NCBI GenBank assembly: GCA_023634235.1
Contig: JAMKCF010000003.1
Location: 15,470,742-15,534,741, forward strand
DNA length: 64,000 nucleotides
Source: Pisaster brevispinus
Lineage: Eukaryota > Echinodermata > Asteroidea > Forcipulatida > Asteriidae
Direction: 5' to 3'
The position numbers and the translations under genes are program-made. Shown here piece after piece: positions 38,160 to 48,450 of this stretch. Numbering within the stretch: the first letter of the stretch is position 1; the number at the start of each line of letters is the position of its first letter. Below the pieces are notes generated by a model, which saw only the letters and a list, made by a program, of their open reading frames with translations, was not told where the DNA came from and made no database searches.

Positions 38160-38395
38160 AGGTGATCTCTCTCCTGCTGCTTCCCTGGTTGTATCGTAAA
38201 CTTGGGTGTGATCCCTGGCTATCCCACGGCAGTTACAGGTTGAACGGATTAACTGACTGGCACCCCCAAACAAAGATATAAAGATATTGACAAAACAGGA
38301 AGACCGCCAATATGTTGGTAGAGCGCCGGCACAATAATCCGGGGGTCGCAGGTTCAAATCCCGCTCGAGTAAATTTTTCTTTGCTCCACCAGAAA
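38160..38395 (+). mobile_element. tRNA-derived SINE fragment
   Basis: A tRNA-like segment has box A TTGGTAGAGCGCCGG at 38315-38329, an anticodon-stem remnant (CCGG..CCGG), then GGGGGTCGCA and box B GGTTCAAATCC at 38351-38361, followed by CGCTCGAGTAAATTTTTCTT. The acceptor stem is not complementary and the anticodon loop is too long, so this is not a functional tRNA. The upstream GTGATCTCTCTCCTGCTGCT and GGTTGTATCGTAAACTTGGG are probably part of the same or a neighbouring element. The start is uncertain. Confidence 0.6.
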
Positions 38396-38528
38396 TTCGA
38401 ATATGTTTTCACTCAAACGTGAGCATCTAATCTGATGCGATTATTCTCAAAAATATGGTTTGTTTATTGAAAGCGGGTGGGAATTAATTTGCTCTTTTAA
38501 AAACCAATGACATACTATCCCTTAAATA
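38396..38528. other. Non-coding gap
   Basis: AT-rich DNA between the SINE and the LINE fragment; nothing is identified. Confidence 0.5.
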
Positions 38529-38855
38529 TTAAAATACAAATTTTCTTCGGTCATCATAATTATCATCATCAGCCCCTGTCTTCCCACTGCAGGTGGGGGG
38601 GGGGGCGGCCTCACCCAAACTGTGCCAAGTATTTCTGTTCTGTGCATGCGCTGTTGGTCCCACATGGTTGACTATCTCGTCTCTCCATCTTGCTCGATGT
38701 CTGCCACGCATCTTTTTCCTGAAGAGAGGTTGCCATTCTGTTGTGAATTTGCTCCATCTTTCATCTTCTGTTCCACCTAGGTGTCCAGCCCATCTCTATG
38801 TTTTATCCTTCTTGCTGTTACTAATGCATCGTTGATCTCCTACGATATTTTGTTC
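38529..38855 (-). pseudogene. LINE reverse-transcriptase C-terminal fragment (decayed)
   Basis: On the minus strand an open frame from 38792 to 38607 encodes the typical tail of non-LTR retrotransposon reverse transcriptases. It has WAGHLGGTEDERW, then TTEWQPLF, the basic RGRHRARWRDEIVNH motif, AQNRNTW and HSLGEA, followed by TGADDD just beyond a G11 run. In intact elements this C-terminal region reads roughly [KR]WAGHxxR..D.RW...W.P...RGRPxxRWxDDI...W...A.DR..W..LGEA. Here the codon before RWAGH is a TAG stop, and the poly-G tract replaces the expected F/V-QW residues. It is therefore a dead 5'-truncated copy. The clade (RTE, CR1 or Jockey-like) cannot be fixed from this piece. Confidence 0.8.
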
Positions 38856-39142
38856 ATAAATGCCGAGTACCCTCGTTTCACTCAGAGTAAAAAAAGGAAT
38901 GATCTTGTGATGTGTACGTGTTTGTTGTTGAATTGCGTTGCGTCACGTTCTGAGGACAAAATCCAAACCGTAGGAGGATCTTCTATTACAAGTGTGAAAT
39001 AATAAAAGCGCCCCCACAGTCCTAAGACGTCGTAGTCCCCGAGATGTGCCTGACGCAATTTCACTCGCAATTAAAACTCTTAACCCAAGTTAACTAAAAT
39101 ATATGTTATAATTGCACGAAACAAAGACCTTGTTGTTAATTC
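38856..39142. other. Non-coding gap
   Basis: Possibly further decayed LINE sequence near 38860-38900 (minus strand), but I cannot recognise residues there. Otherwise nothing is seen. Confidence 0.4.
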
Positions 39143-39624
39143 TATAGCTTATAGCCCATTTACAATATTGGTAATTGTCAAAGCCCATGAGCTTGATTTC
39201 ACAAAGCACTAATATTCATATTAAGATGAGTTCCCATTAGTGATGAGTTCCTCAATAGTGATTTGTATTGTGACATCACACTTTGCTTAGCCATTAAAGA
39301 TTGATCCGCAATTAAGATCAATTTTAAACTCCTTTTGAAACCGAGTCCTGTATCCACATTGTATGTGACCCAAGTACATATAAAAAAAACCTGTGAAAGT
39401 TTAAGCTCAGTCGGTCATTGAGGTTAGGAGAAAATAGTGAGAACAACCCTTACATGTTTTCACTGATTAAGAACGTCGAGTTTTGGACTCAAACTAATTG
39501 TTTTAGACACTTTTCTTTAAAACTATAGCATTTCAGGCAAAAATATTTCAAGGGAAGTTTTCTTTTTATACCATGTAAGTCATGTGCACCCCCCATTCCT
39601 ACCAATGTTGTGTGCGCCCTTTAA
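39143..39624. mobile_element. Palindromic MITE, TTAA-flanked (copy 4), interrupted by another MITE
   Basis: The left end, CAATATTGGTAATTGTCAAA then GCCCAT, is followed by a foreign block (39189-39349). The body then resumes with GTATGTGACCCAAGTACATA, AACCTGTGAAAGTTTAAGCT and CAGTCGGTCATTGAGGTTAG. It ends CCTACCAATGTTGTGTGCGC then CCTTTAA, with TTAA at 39621-39624. The order of landmarks follows copies 3 and 5. It is non-coding. Confidence 0.65.
39189..39349 (-). mobile_element. MITE with GGGCTNGATTTCACAA ends, nested in copy 4
   Basis: In reverse complement it reads CAGGACTCGGTTTCAAAAGG, GCGGATCAATCTTTAATGGC, TAAGCAAAGTGTGATGTCAC, AATACAAATCACTATTGAGG, then ATTAGTGCTTTGTGAAATCA and AGCTC. 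This follows 46948-47097 module by module. The flanks join as a continuous copy of the palindromic MITE, showing a nested insertion. Confidence 0.7.
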
Positions 39625-40661
39625 AATATGACGTCACAATTTACGTTTCTCGTGCATGCATACCGTGCAAGGATGGAGCTATGGCGTACATTACAAGTTT
39701 GGAGTCGGGTTCCCACGTACATCGCTTTTAACGTGTGTCAGAACCGAAATTGCGTACGATTCACAAGTTCCGCATTAGACTTGCAAAAGTCAAATCAGGC
39801 AATCATCATAATCGGATACCATTCAAAAACTCATTACGTGACGTCATGGAACGGCTGAGTCATGTCTGACCTTTGACACGAGAAAAAAAATGATTTGCTT
39901 CACTAAAATGTAGCGTCATGCGGCATTGAGGCCGGTACTTTGGTCATGTTCCCTGCGTATACATTGCTAATGAAAGCTCTCAATCTCATTTCATACCAAG
40001 GGACCACACTACTTCCTTTGTTTTCAGGTTTTCAGTAGTGAACAAATCAACCTGGATGCACCATGAACAAAACATATCTCAACTGCCTCTACCGACTGCA
40101 ACCCAAGCTTGGACAGTGACGTGATCTCTCAATAATCAGGGATCGGTTGTGCCAAAACTAGCTTGCCGAAAAGCTTTGATGACATCACAGTCACTGTCCC
40201 GGTTGGATCCGGGTGCTGTCCCATCATCGTTTGGGTGTTGTCTTTCCTCTCGTACGTGTCCCCTCTGCCTCACTCCGCGTGATCGGTTTCTGCATCATAG
40301 ACCTCCACATGATTGTTAAGGTTTGTGGCGACTGACGAAATCGCTCAATTACAAGCCCTACTCTGCATGACCACAGTCTTGGTAATGCGATATTCATTTT
40401 TTTCAGCAGTTAACGAATGATTTTCATGTTCACTCTTTACATGATCGCTATAACTAAACACACTTTAAATATGAAGCGATGTCTTGGTGCCTTAGTTTTG
40501 AACTAAGTATGATTGAGCTTGAATTTTATCTATACTTCCCTCTTCAATTTTTCCCACAGAAAAGAAAAGATGGATAAACAAAACCACCGATGACCATATT
40601 GTTATTCCTTAAAGGTGTATTTTTTTCATTATGTTTATTGTTTTATTTGTGTAAATTGTTT
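39625..40661. other. Non-coding stretch
   Basis: No supported gene. GGACAGTGACGTGATCTC (about 40114-40131) and ATGACATCACAGTCACTGTCC (given as GATGACATCACAG and TCACTGTCC, about 40179-40200) form an inverted repeat about 50 bases apart. It is perhaps the core of an old palindromic element. Confidence 0.4.
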
Positions 40662-40683
40662 ATTTATTTATTTTATTTATATT

Positions 40684-40722
<39 letters not shown>

Positions 40723-40746
40723 TTTTTTTATTTATTTTTTTTTGGG
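40662..40746 (+). repeat. (ATTT)n microsatellite
   Basis: TTTATTTATTTATTTA-type array of about 80 bp ending in T8 then G6. The longest perfect part is about 40685-40723. Confidence 0.95.
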
Positions 40747-41575
40747 GGGACCACATCTTCACCGATTTTGAACCTCACATGTTACCTGAACAAAGTATTT
40801 CTGAAATTCTGGAAAAATGTCATTGACAAATTAACACCCCTTTTTTATGTGTTCTCAAAAACGTATCATATATGCACATTTTTATACGACCTTTTCACGT
40901 GATGGTTGAGTGACGAGTTCATTCAGAAGTACAGAATTTGAATAAAGTTGCTCAAAACTGGATGATGTGTCATCAATTGTTGGCCATTTTGGGGAACAGC
41001 AGCAAAATCAAAACAAGGGATCTCATTGAAAGACCTCAAAACAAAGCCATAGTTTTCCATTCTCACCTTATCTTCATGCAGACCTTGGTACTCAGCCTTT
41101 CAGCCACTGCAGGCAAGTTGCTGGTTCAACAGTTTTCAAGAAAATGCAGTGCTCTCCTAACCCTCATCCACTGGACAGTCTCAAAACTACCTCTACTTTA
41201 ATACAGCAAGCCGTTCTACCAAGGCAGTCATCTACATCCTATCACGGAGCTGATCCCATCGTCATCTCACAGTCACATAGGCCTATACCTCACAACATCA
41301 GAAATCTTTTTACAGCATCCTATACGCAAAGCTTTGAAACTCACGACCTGCTTCTGCTGCTGTAGCCCAACCAAGCCAGTATTTGAAGTCCATTGTTCAT
41401 GATGTGTTCCATAAAACCCTGCTCATAACTTTAGCTGTAGTTTTCTACTAGCTTCTTGTTCTCTTGTGCAGGACTCAATCAATACCATAACACCTTTGTA
41501 TCTTGTTTTAAATCATAACCACGAAACAGTTCTGTTTTCTGAAGCCTCGTAAGGAAAGCGCACGTTTTCGCAGAC
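40747..41575. other. Non-coding stretch
   Basis: No supported gene; frames at 40938-41365 have no recognised domain. CATAGGCCTATACC near 41276 is another AGGCCT phrase. Confidence 0.45.
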
Positions 41576-41932
41576 GCAGGGTACACTTCAAAGACCAGCA
41601 TCCTCACATGGTGTATCCCAACATAAGCATAAGATAACAAACCTGTGAAAATTTTGCCTCAATTGGTCATCAAAGTTGCAAGAAATTAATGAAAGAAAAA
41701 AAACCACACCCTTGTTTACATAGAATTGTGTGTTTTCAGATGCATGAGAAAGCCTTCATGCCTAAAGCCTTTCTCAGATTCAAAATTTGGGGTGGAAAAT
41801 TACCTTTCTCGAAAACTACATTACTTCAAAGGGGGTCGTTCCTAACAACGAGCTCTCCAGTACTCTTTAACAAGTCAGTTTTGATGGTCCTTCATTTTTG
41901 GAGTAATTACTAAAAGTATACCCTGCTTTTAA
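41576..41932. mobile_element. Palindromic MITE, TTAA-flanked (copy 5)
   Basis: Left end CGCAGGGTACACTTCAAAGA, right end GAGTAATTACTAAAAGTATA then CCCTGCTTTTAA with TTAA at 41929-41932. The body contains CACATGGTGTATCCCAACAT, ACAAACCTGTGAAAATTTTG, CCTCAATTGGTCATCAAAGT, a central CATGAGAAAGCCTTCATGCC palindrome, AAAACTACATTACTTCAAAG and TTTAACAAGTCAGTTTTGAT. It is closest to copy 3. It is non-coding. Confidence 0.8.
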
Positions 41933-44287
41933 TAACTGACAGAGTCTAGCGCCCAAGCCCAAGCCTTGGTCTCGGAAAGGGCGCGCGACAAAATGTACCT
42001 TCCCTTTGTTATTGTTCTCTCTAAGAACAAAAACAAGTAATACTTTTTATAACACAAAATCGGCCCTGAGCCCCCATCCCCACCCCTTGGATGTTTTCAC
42101 TGCATGAGTATGTGTTTCTGTGAAAAGTATCGTTTGGAATTACCCCCCCCCCCCCACCCCGACCAGCGTTGCACCATACCTTTAATATCAGCCACACGAG
42201 AGAGTGTGAGATTGCGTACAATACCTGTGGAATACGCACACGTTCTGCGGTCGGGAACGTTTTATGTCTAAGAGCATGAAACGTGCCGAATTACGAATGG
42301 GACACATCAGTTTCATTTGTAGATTCAGTCCATTACCCCCCGCAGATAGAGTTATTTCACACATTTACAGGACAATTTGTCTCCCCCCCCCCCCCTGTCT
42401 GACGTTGAGCTCCACATTGGGCGCCATTTTGTGTCAGCGGTTGGATCAGACAACCACTGTGATAACGGGTTTAGAACCTAATTCAGAACAAGCAAATCTT
42501 CACGATCGACGTAGTCGGTGGAAATGGCTTTTAGATAATAATTGGTAAGTATTTTGTTGAAACACTTTCCTAATAGATGTAATATTTGCATCGGGATGAA
42601 GATTTTTAATTTGTTTTTTCCCTGTTTTTTATCATTGTAAACTCGACTGTATTTCAGCCTTCGAACTCTAAACCAGTTGTATTATTGTACAATAAACCAA
42701 GTTTAATTGAATGGAGTTAAATTGACTAGATTTTCCATTCGTGACACATTCTGTCCTTCCCATGCAAATGGTGTCGTCTCTGCACACTCTCATTTATCTC
42801 CCTCCCCCTCCATCCAAGCCCCATGTTGTCATTTCTATCACTTACCATCATTTATTCTCCATCGGTTTGATAAAGCAAAGCTATTTATTCTCCATCGGTT
42901 TGATAAGCAAAGTTATTGGCGGTTAACACACATAGAGCAAGGCAAGCGTAGCCCGATAACAATAAACAAGTGTGACGAAGACTTGCCTCTTCGCTTCTGC
43001 CTTTTAACGATCGCTTCTCGTGATATAAGTGTAACCTGCTGGGGCTGCATACTCCTAAGGAGTTTAGCTGTTTCAGGAATACCGTTGACCCGATGAAAAG
43101 GTCTTCCTATAAGGCGGTTTGTGTCTTGGTTGACTGTCTAATCATCCGGTCTTGTGCATAATACGGTCTTTTTCCAGTGCATCGACTTCTCACATATAAC
43201 TAAAAAACACAAGTGTGGGCAGAAGATTGTCACATTTTCTCGCTGCATTCATCTTCGTCATGTTCCCTTTTTATAAGCAATAGCAATAGATACAGACTTC
43301 GGGCAAAGGGCCAGACTGTTTTCCAACCCGGCCTCGATTCAGTTACGCTGGATTGAATGGGAGTGAAATGAGACCGACTTCACCACAATAAAGATTGAAA
43401 TTTTACACTGACAGAGAAATCAACTCCCTCCTAAATAAACACCTTCCCTTTGATAACGGTGGCATGGTTATCAATAACATCAGTCACTCTCATTTTGTGT
43501 CGTCCAATTTACACAGAAATAGGTCTACATACCCCGAGGATGCCTGTCGCTCCATTAATCGACGTCACCTAGCCTCATGATCACAATGTTCCCCCCTTTT
43601 CCCCATTTTTTTTTTTTTTTTGAAACGCATGGTCTGATTTCGTTCGTGTGCATCTCAGTGGTGCATTAAATTTAACCTCAATGGTGTCTCCAAAGCAGGC
43701 AGTTTAGCCTATATATATATGTATTGTATTAAAGGATGAAATCATGGTTCTTGATTGCTGCTGATTGTTTTGGTGTCGTGTAGTTTAAGGCACCAGACTA
43801 GCCATATGGTGCTACATGACGTGTAGCCTAGTGCGATCGTCTGGTACCAATGATCGGTATCTTTCATGGAGACGCTTACGGGGTACCAGCGAACACATTT
43901 TTTTTGGTCGTGATTTTTTTTTTTCTTCGCCGTCGGTTTATCTGAAAGAAAAACAAACGCCATGCTCTGGCGGGAAAACATCCGGACCCCCAGCTCGTGA
44001 TGTTCATAAGTTTGTGCAGTTTTTGTCCTAATTTCAACATGTATCCATCAGCATGATCTCGTGCCTCGCGGAAGCGAAGTCATCCCCGCTCGCCAGTGCC
44101 CGAGGCCACATCTTCATTATCGGCATATAAAAATGAACTGTTATCTGCCCCAGTCGTAAAGAGAGACGGGGGCGAGGCGTCAAACTACTAACTTCTAATT
44201 ATCAGCAAGGAAATGTATAGGCGTGCATCTAGTTAGTACGGCGGGGTCGTACCTGGGAGGACAAGGGATTTGACGAACAGGAGGGAA
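41933..44287. other. Non-coding stretch with small tandem duplication and homopolymers
   Basis: No supported gene. A 33-base unit starting TTTATTCTCCATCGGTTTGA is duplicated head to tail at 42851-42883 and 42884-42915. C12-C13 runs lie at about 42143-42156 and 42381-42393, and T17 at 43604-43621. At 43765-43800, GGTGTCGTGTAGTTTAAGGC then ACCAGACTAGCC faintly resembles a leucine-tRNA-like SINE head without a box B. I do not call it. Confidence 0.45.
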
Positions 44288-44380
44288 ATGACGGGTAGCA
44301 CGTGGCGGCAGCGAGGTGGCGGTTCAACAACGCCAGACGACGGGGCCGTGTTTGGGGCTGGCTGGCCTCGCGCGTACAGC
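44288..44380 (+). CDS. Candidate first coding exon, unknown protein
   Basis: ATG at 44288 in the context GGGAAATGA opens 31 codons (MTGSTWRQRGGGSTTPDDGA then VFGAGWPRAYS) that end at a good donor, AGC|GTGAGT, in phase 0. The block is CpG-rich (GGCGGCAGCGAGGTGGCGG, CGACGGGGCCGTG), as first exons often are. A competing frame over the same bases, 44302-44505, also stays open. I found no matching acceptor or homology. Treat it as a weak prediction that only transcript data could settle. Confidence 0.15.
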
Positions 44381-46486
44381 GTGAGTACCGCGGCGTCTTC
44401 AGCCAGGCTGAGGTGAATTTGCCATTTCAGAATAGCAAAAAGAATGAGGGGGAAAAAACCCTAAATAATCGGAGACCTTCGCCACTAGTTTGTTTAAGGA
44501 ATTAAGATCTGCAGAGATGAGCTATATTTAATAAGGCATATCACTAGGCGAGGGTTATAAATCATAATTATTAATGTTGGAATGCGGAACTGTAATTGAC
44601 AGAAATGAAAATAGGAAACGAGAGTCTTAAAATTAAAGAAAAATAAAGTGTGCATCAGTCTTGATCTATTTAGTAAACACACGCCGTCATCCTTGCTGCG
44701 GACTTGACAATGGAGGAGAAATCAAACGAAATGGACACGCAGAAAAGTTTGTGCAAACAAACAAAAAGGAGATGAATTTTACGCGCGCAGTCACTACAGC
44801 GTTTACGCGAGCCGGACCGAGGCAAAAGAAGAATTCACTGACGAAATCCAAAATATGTCCTCACAGAAAAGCAGCCCGTCTAACAAAAGCACACCACCAC
44901 TTGACCCGTGTAAAGCCAAACAATGACACCGAATCCCTCAGTGTGAAGATGCCGTCAGATGTAATCATAAATTGAAGCATTGTTACACAATGAAGAAAAA
45001 AAAAGCCCCACATTTGTTAAGAAATATTTGCGTTCGTATTAAGTTCGGGCAGCGTCGGGTCGTGTGTTATCTGCTGAGGTGCCCGTGCGGCTTGTAAATT
45101 GGCCTAAAATCTATATAACCCCCAACTACCTACACAACATGTCATGTTACACGGCACGGCTGAGAGTCTGTCTTCTCAATTAATTGGGCCTTGCTGAGCA
45201 GTCTAACGTTGTCAATTGATTTACTACCGCAAGCAATCCTGACAGATTTTAATATCCGTGCGTGGCACACACAGAGTAATTAAGTATCATTTCGATATTA
45301 CGCTGCAAAGGGAAGACTCACGAAGGGCGGGTTTGTACGCACTGGGTGGTGTTTCAAAGTTTACGCCATACGGTCCCGGGCTATGGAATGATACTCGCAG
45401 CGTGAGTAGCATCAAGTACTGCCGTAAGATGATCAATCATCACCCGCACCGGACACCGTCTGAAAAAGACGATCTCTATACTCAATCTTAGGGATGCGCC
45501 TTGGAGAAGACTTGATCATGCGTTAAAGCACAGGGGTTGCTTGCAGCGCACGCATTGCACGCATTTTAATGACCGGGTCCGGAGTACGGCGAGATTGATT
45601 GCTGTGGCCCGGTCGCGTTCAACTCGCCCCGCTGCCTGCCCAGGCCGTAACAGGTGGGACGGAAGCCACGTCTGGTCTCATGCATCCAGCCTCATGCATC
45701 CAGCCTTATTGCCTTATTGAAAAAAAAACAACTAAAAAACAAACACGCCAATCTAGATGGGGGCTCCGTATGTACCGCGTGTACGTGTGTGTTCTAACAA
45801 GTGGGACATGAAGTGGCAATTACCCGGGTACTGGAGGATGGGGGAGCAGACAAGAAGAACACGGGAGGATTCAACGAGACGCAAACCGGAACACCGGGGT
45901 ACAGGGCCGTATCGGCTTTGCGCAGGCAGGCCCTCAGTCCGGGGGTGAGATTGTTTAACCACTTGACATGGGACAATCCGCTGAATCTCTCCCCGCCATG
46001 TCAGCCGCTTGTCCACGGAGCTGATAATATTAAGACACTTAAGTGGCACAAGTCAATAGACTCTAAACGTTCTCCCAAGTTGTTTTATTTTTTATAGTAA
46101 ACTCAAATTTTAATAAAATGTGAAACCTACCAATGTAATGTAATAAATGCCTTTTTTAAGGTGGGTTGTCAGTATAAGGAGATGCTCTCTGTTTAAAGAA
46201 AGGCTAATGGTTTAACTGCTGAAGCAATTAATAACGGTGCTTAGATAATTTAGGTTTCGGTCTAGTAGTCAAATATGAGCGAAGAAAACAACTTCTGGGA
46301 GTCCAGTCTTTAAACAAAAAAAGAGAGAAAAAACTTACACAGAGGACAAACGACCCCTTTTTAAGCTGATAGTTGAGGGCTTCCGATGAGATTTTATCAT
46401 AAATCACTATACGGCAACCACGGGTCAGGGTTTAGTAAGATGGTACATCGTCGGTCTTGATGAAGAATTCATCAAGGCCTATTGAT
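44381..46486. other. Non-coding stretch, partly GC-rich
   Basis: No supported gene. 45170-45245 contains CTCAATTAATTGGGCC, GTTGTCAATTGATTTACTAC and other TAAT/ATTG cores in mixed-composition DNA, a possible regulatory block. 45590-45960 is CpG-rich with overlapping frames on both strands (about 98 codons each) and no domain. The tandem CATCCAGCCTCATGCATCCAGC lies at about 45681-45705. Confidence 0.4.
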
Positions 46487-46535
46487 TAAAGCAATCGAAT
46501 GGTTCCAAAAACCAAAGGTATACTTTGCCTTTATT
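46487..46535 (-). mobile_element. Solo end of a TTAA-type palindromic MITE (copy 6)
   Basis: GCAATCGAATGGTTCCAAAA then ACCAAAGGTATACTTTGCCT is the reverse complement of the left end of copy 2 (ATACCTTTGGTTTTTGCAAC then CATTCGATTG). No second end lies within 500 bp on either side, so this is a fragment. Confidence 0.6.
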
Positions 46536-46947
46536 GATATAAAACTTTGCAATACGTTGGTGACATAAGGTCCAATTAAACTGGAGGAAAGATATAATGG
46601 CGCACGGGTCAGGCCTAAGTGGGGGGGGGGGGGGGGCAACGAAGAACGGACCTATGGGTGGTCCAAAGGGTTAAATTCGCGATTAACTCGAGACAATTTA
46701 GCAAATGGGGTAGTAGGATTCTATGGCTGGAACTGTGACTCAACAAAGGGTTGACAGACCGAGCATCTGCATATTTCTTGCATATAATGCATATATCTGC
46801 ATATGATGTATGTAAACATGGCAAGATTGACCGGCGAATATAGGAGTAGCACAAAGTAGAGGCAGATCAATGATAAATGGAATCCATGTTCATGCTGCAT
46901 AAAGGGCCGTGATAAATCGGACACGGGAAATGACAAATGAATCATGA
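46536..46947. other. Non-coding gap with poly-G
   Basis: A G run of about 16 lies at 46621-46636. TGCATA words recur at 46768-46806 (CTGCATATTTCTTGCATATA, ATGCATATATCTGCATATGA). No gene is supported. Confidence 0.5.
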
Positions 46948-47097
46948 GGGCTGAATTTCACAAATAGCTAAGATTGATCTGAACTGTGTATCAATCTTAG
47001 TTGTTAAGCAATGTGTGATGTCACAATACAAATCACTATGGTGATACTGACAAACTCATCTTAAGATGAATCTTTAATGCGTTGTGGAATCGAGCCC
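46948..47097 (+). mobile_element. MITE with GGGCTNGATTTCACAA ends (intact copy)
   Basis: 150 bp. The left end is GGGCTGAATTTCACAA and the right end is TTGTGGAATCGAGCCC, inverted repeats with 13 of 16 matches. Inside, GATTGATCTGAACTGTGTAT is followed by CAATCTTAG (a short internal palindrome), then GTGTGATGTCACAATACAAA and CTCATCTTAAGATGAATC. The reverse complement recurs at 39189-39349. It is non-coding. Confidence 0.75.
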
Positions 47098-48204
47098 AAA
47101 GGTCTCCGGGTCGGAAACTCGGAGGGCACATTGGCTCTCCGTTAAGACTCCGCGAGAAGTCCACGATCCTGTGAGCCTAAATGTGAGTCTGCGGAGTAGT
47201 CGCACACGTTCGTCTCCATTACACTGCATCTGTGCTTTTACCTTATCTTGCACGTCTTTAAAAGAACAAAACAGAGTCCGCAATACGAGTGATGGTGACT
47301 CCCGAAGCAGCCAAGTTCCACAAATGAAGATGGAACGTGGGGCGAGTCACTCGACCATCCGGATGCGTGTCCCATCGCTCTCGAGCTCTAACTCATCACG
47401 ATTTCTGATTCAACTCTAGAAAATCGACCTTGAGGAACCCAAACGATCTCTTCCTTCCGCTATCTTCTCTCCCCGACGGAGACCTTTTTTTTGGCGGTTT
47501 TTTCTTTTAACTACCTCACTACCCACGATGAATAAATCAAGCTATCGCGGTTCGTTTAGATTCACAAGCCTGTCGAGTTTGTGGTATATTAGTTTTGTAT
47601 GGCAGTGGATTATGCTCATCTCGGCGTCTGTGGTTTACATGTTCATTTGCAGTGACACATTTGATTGTTTTATACTCGTAGTAAAAGTGATGTTCCGAAC
47701 GGCTTTCTTTATTTCCCCCTTTTTTTTTGGGGGGGGGCGGTGATTCTTCTTCGCGGGTAACCGGCACTCCGTGTCTTGTCAGCATGCTGTGGTAACGTAC
47801 TGACAACAGGATGGGGGTTAATGCATTATCTTAATTTTGTAGGTCTACTGTTTGTTTACTGGAAAACACAGTCCCGTCAGGGGGGAAACAAAATGCCGGG
47901 CCCGTGTCGTAGCTACTGAGACAAATAATCAGTATGCTCAATATCGGGGAGTGTTTTTTTATTTCGGTCGGAGCCACAGTCTGACTTTAAACATAGAGAA
48001 AGTGGTTTAAACATCCCTGCAATTTCAGAAATGTGTTTAATAGAGAATCCGAGAATCGTTCAGTCGCTCCAACCCGACGCAAGTATAGATGGGCCTTAAG
48101 GACGGTATGATTTGAAAACGTTGCACGCTTTCAAGCCCTGCATTATTATACGAGCGTCCTTTCTCTGTGATACGAGAAAGGACTGTGATTAATATTGTCA
48201 TCTA
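47098..48204. other. Non-coding stretch
   Basis: A plus frame at 47084-47419 (111 codons) begins within the MITE end, is shadowed on the minus strand and shows no domain. A G9 run follows T8 at 47722-47739. No gene is supported. Confidence 0.4.
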
Positions 48205-48450
48205 TTGTCTTATATTTTCTGGTAATGAAACCAAGAGATCCTCAAAAGTGCCTTGCACTGTAACCCGAAGATGCCTATGGAGAGAACATCATGTTGAAGA
48301 AATCTCATCAGTATTAGATGTGAGAGGAAAACCCCAGGGGGGGGCACGCAATCAGGTAGGGACTGAAAACCCAATCCACATGCAAGGTTTCGGGTCTGAG
48401 GTGGGTTTCGAACCAGAGAACACAGAGGTGAAAGACGGGGAAGAACATCA
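48205..48450 (-). mobile_element. tRNA-headed SINE, same body as the 24.4-kb copy
   Basis: On the minus strand: CGTCTTTCACCTCTGTGTTC, box-B-like GGTTCGAAACCC (48414-48403), then CATGTGGATTGGGTTTTCAG, TCCCTACCTGATTGCGTGCC, GGGGTTTTCCTCTCACATCT and AATACTGATGAG. The tail is CTTCGGGTTACAGTGCAAGG to GGTTTCATTACCAGAAAATA. The body matches 24420-24808 without the MITE insertion. Box A is eroded. It is non-coding. Confidence 0.7.

Noticed and set aside
38312..38373. Functional tRNA gene
   Set aside because: Boxes A and B are good, but the acceptor stem does not pair and the anticodon loop is too long; the downstream AAATTTTTCTTT context fits a SINE.
43765..43860. tRNA-Leu-like SINE head
   Set aside because: The box-A-like phrase is degenerate and no box B or shared body follows.
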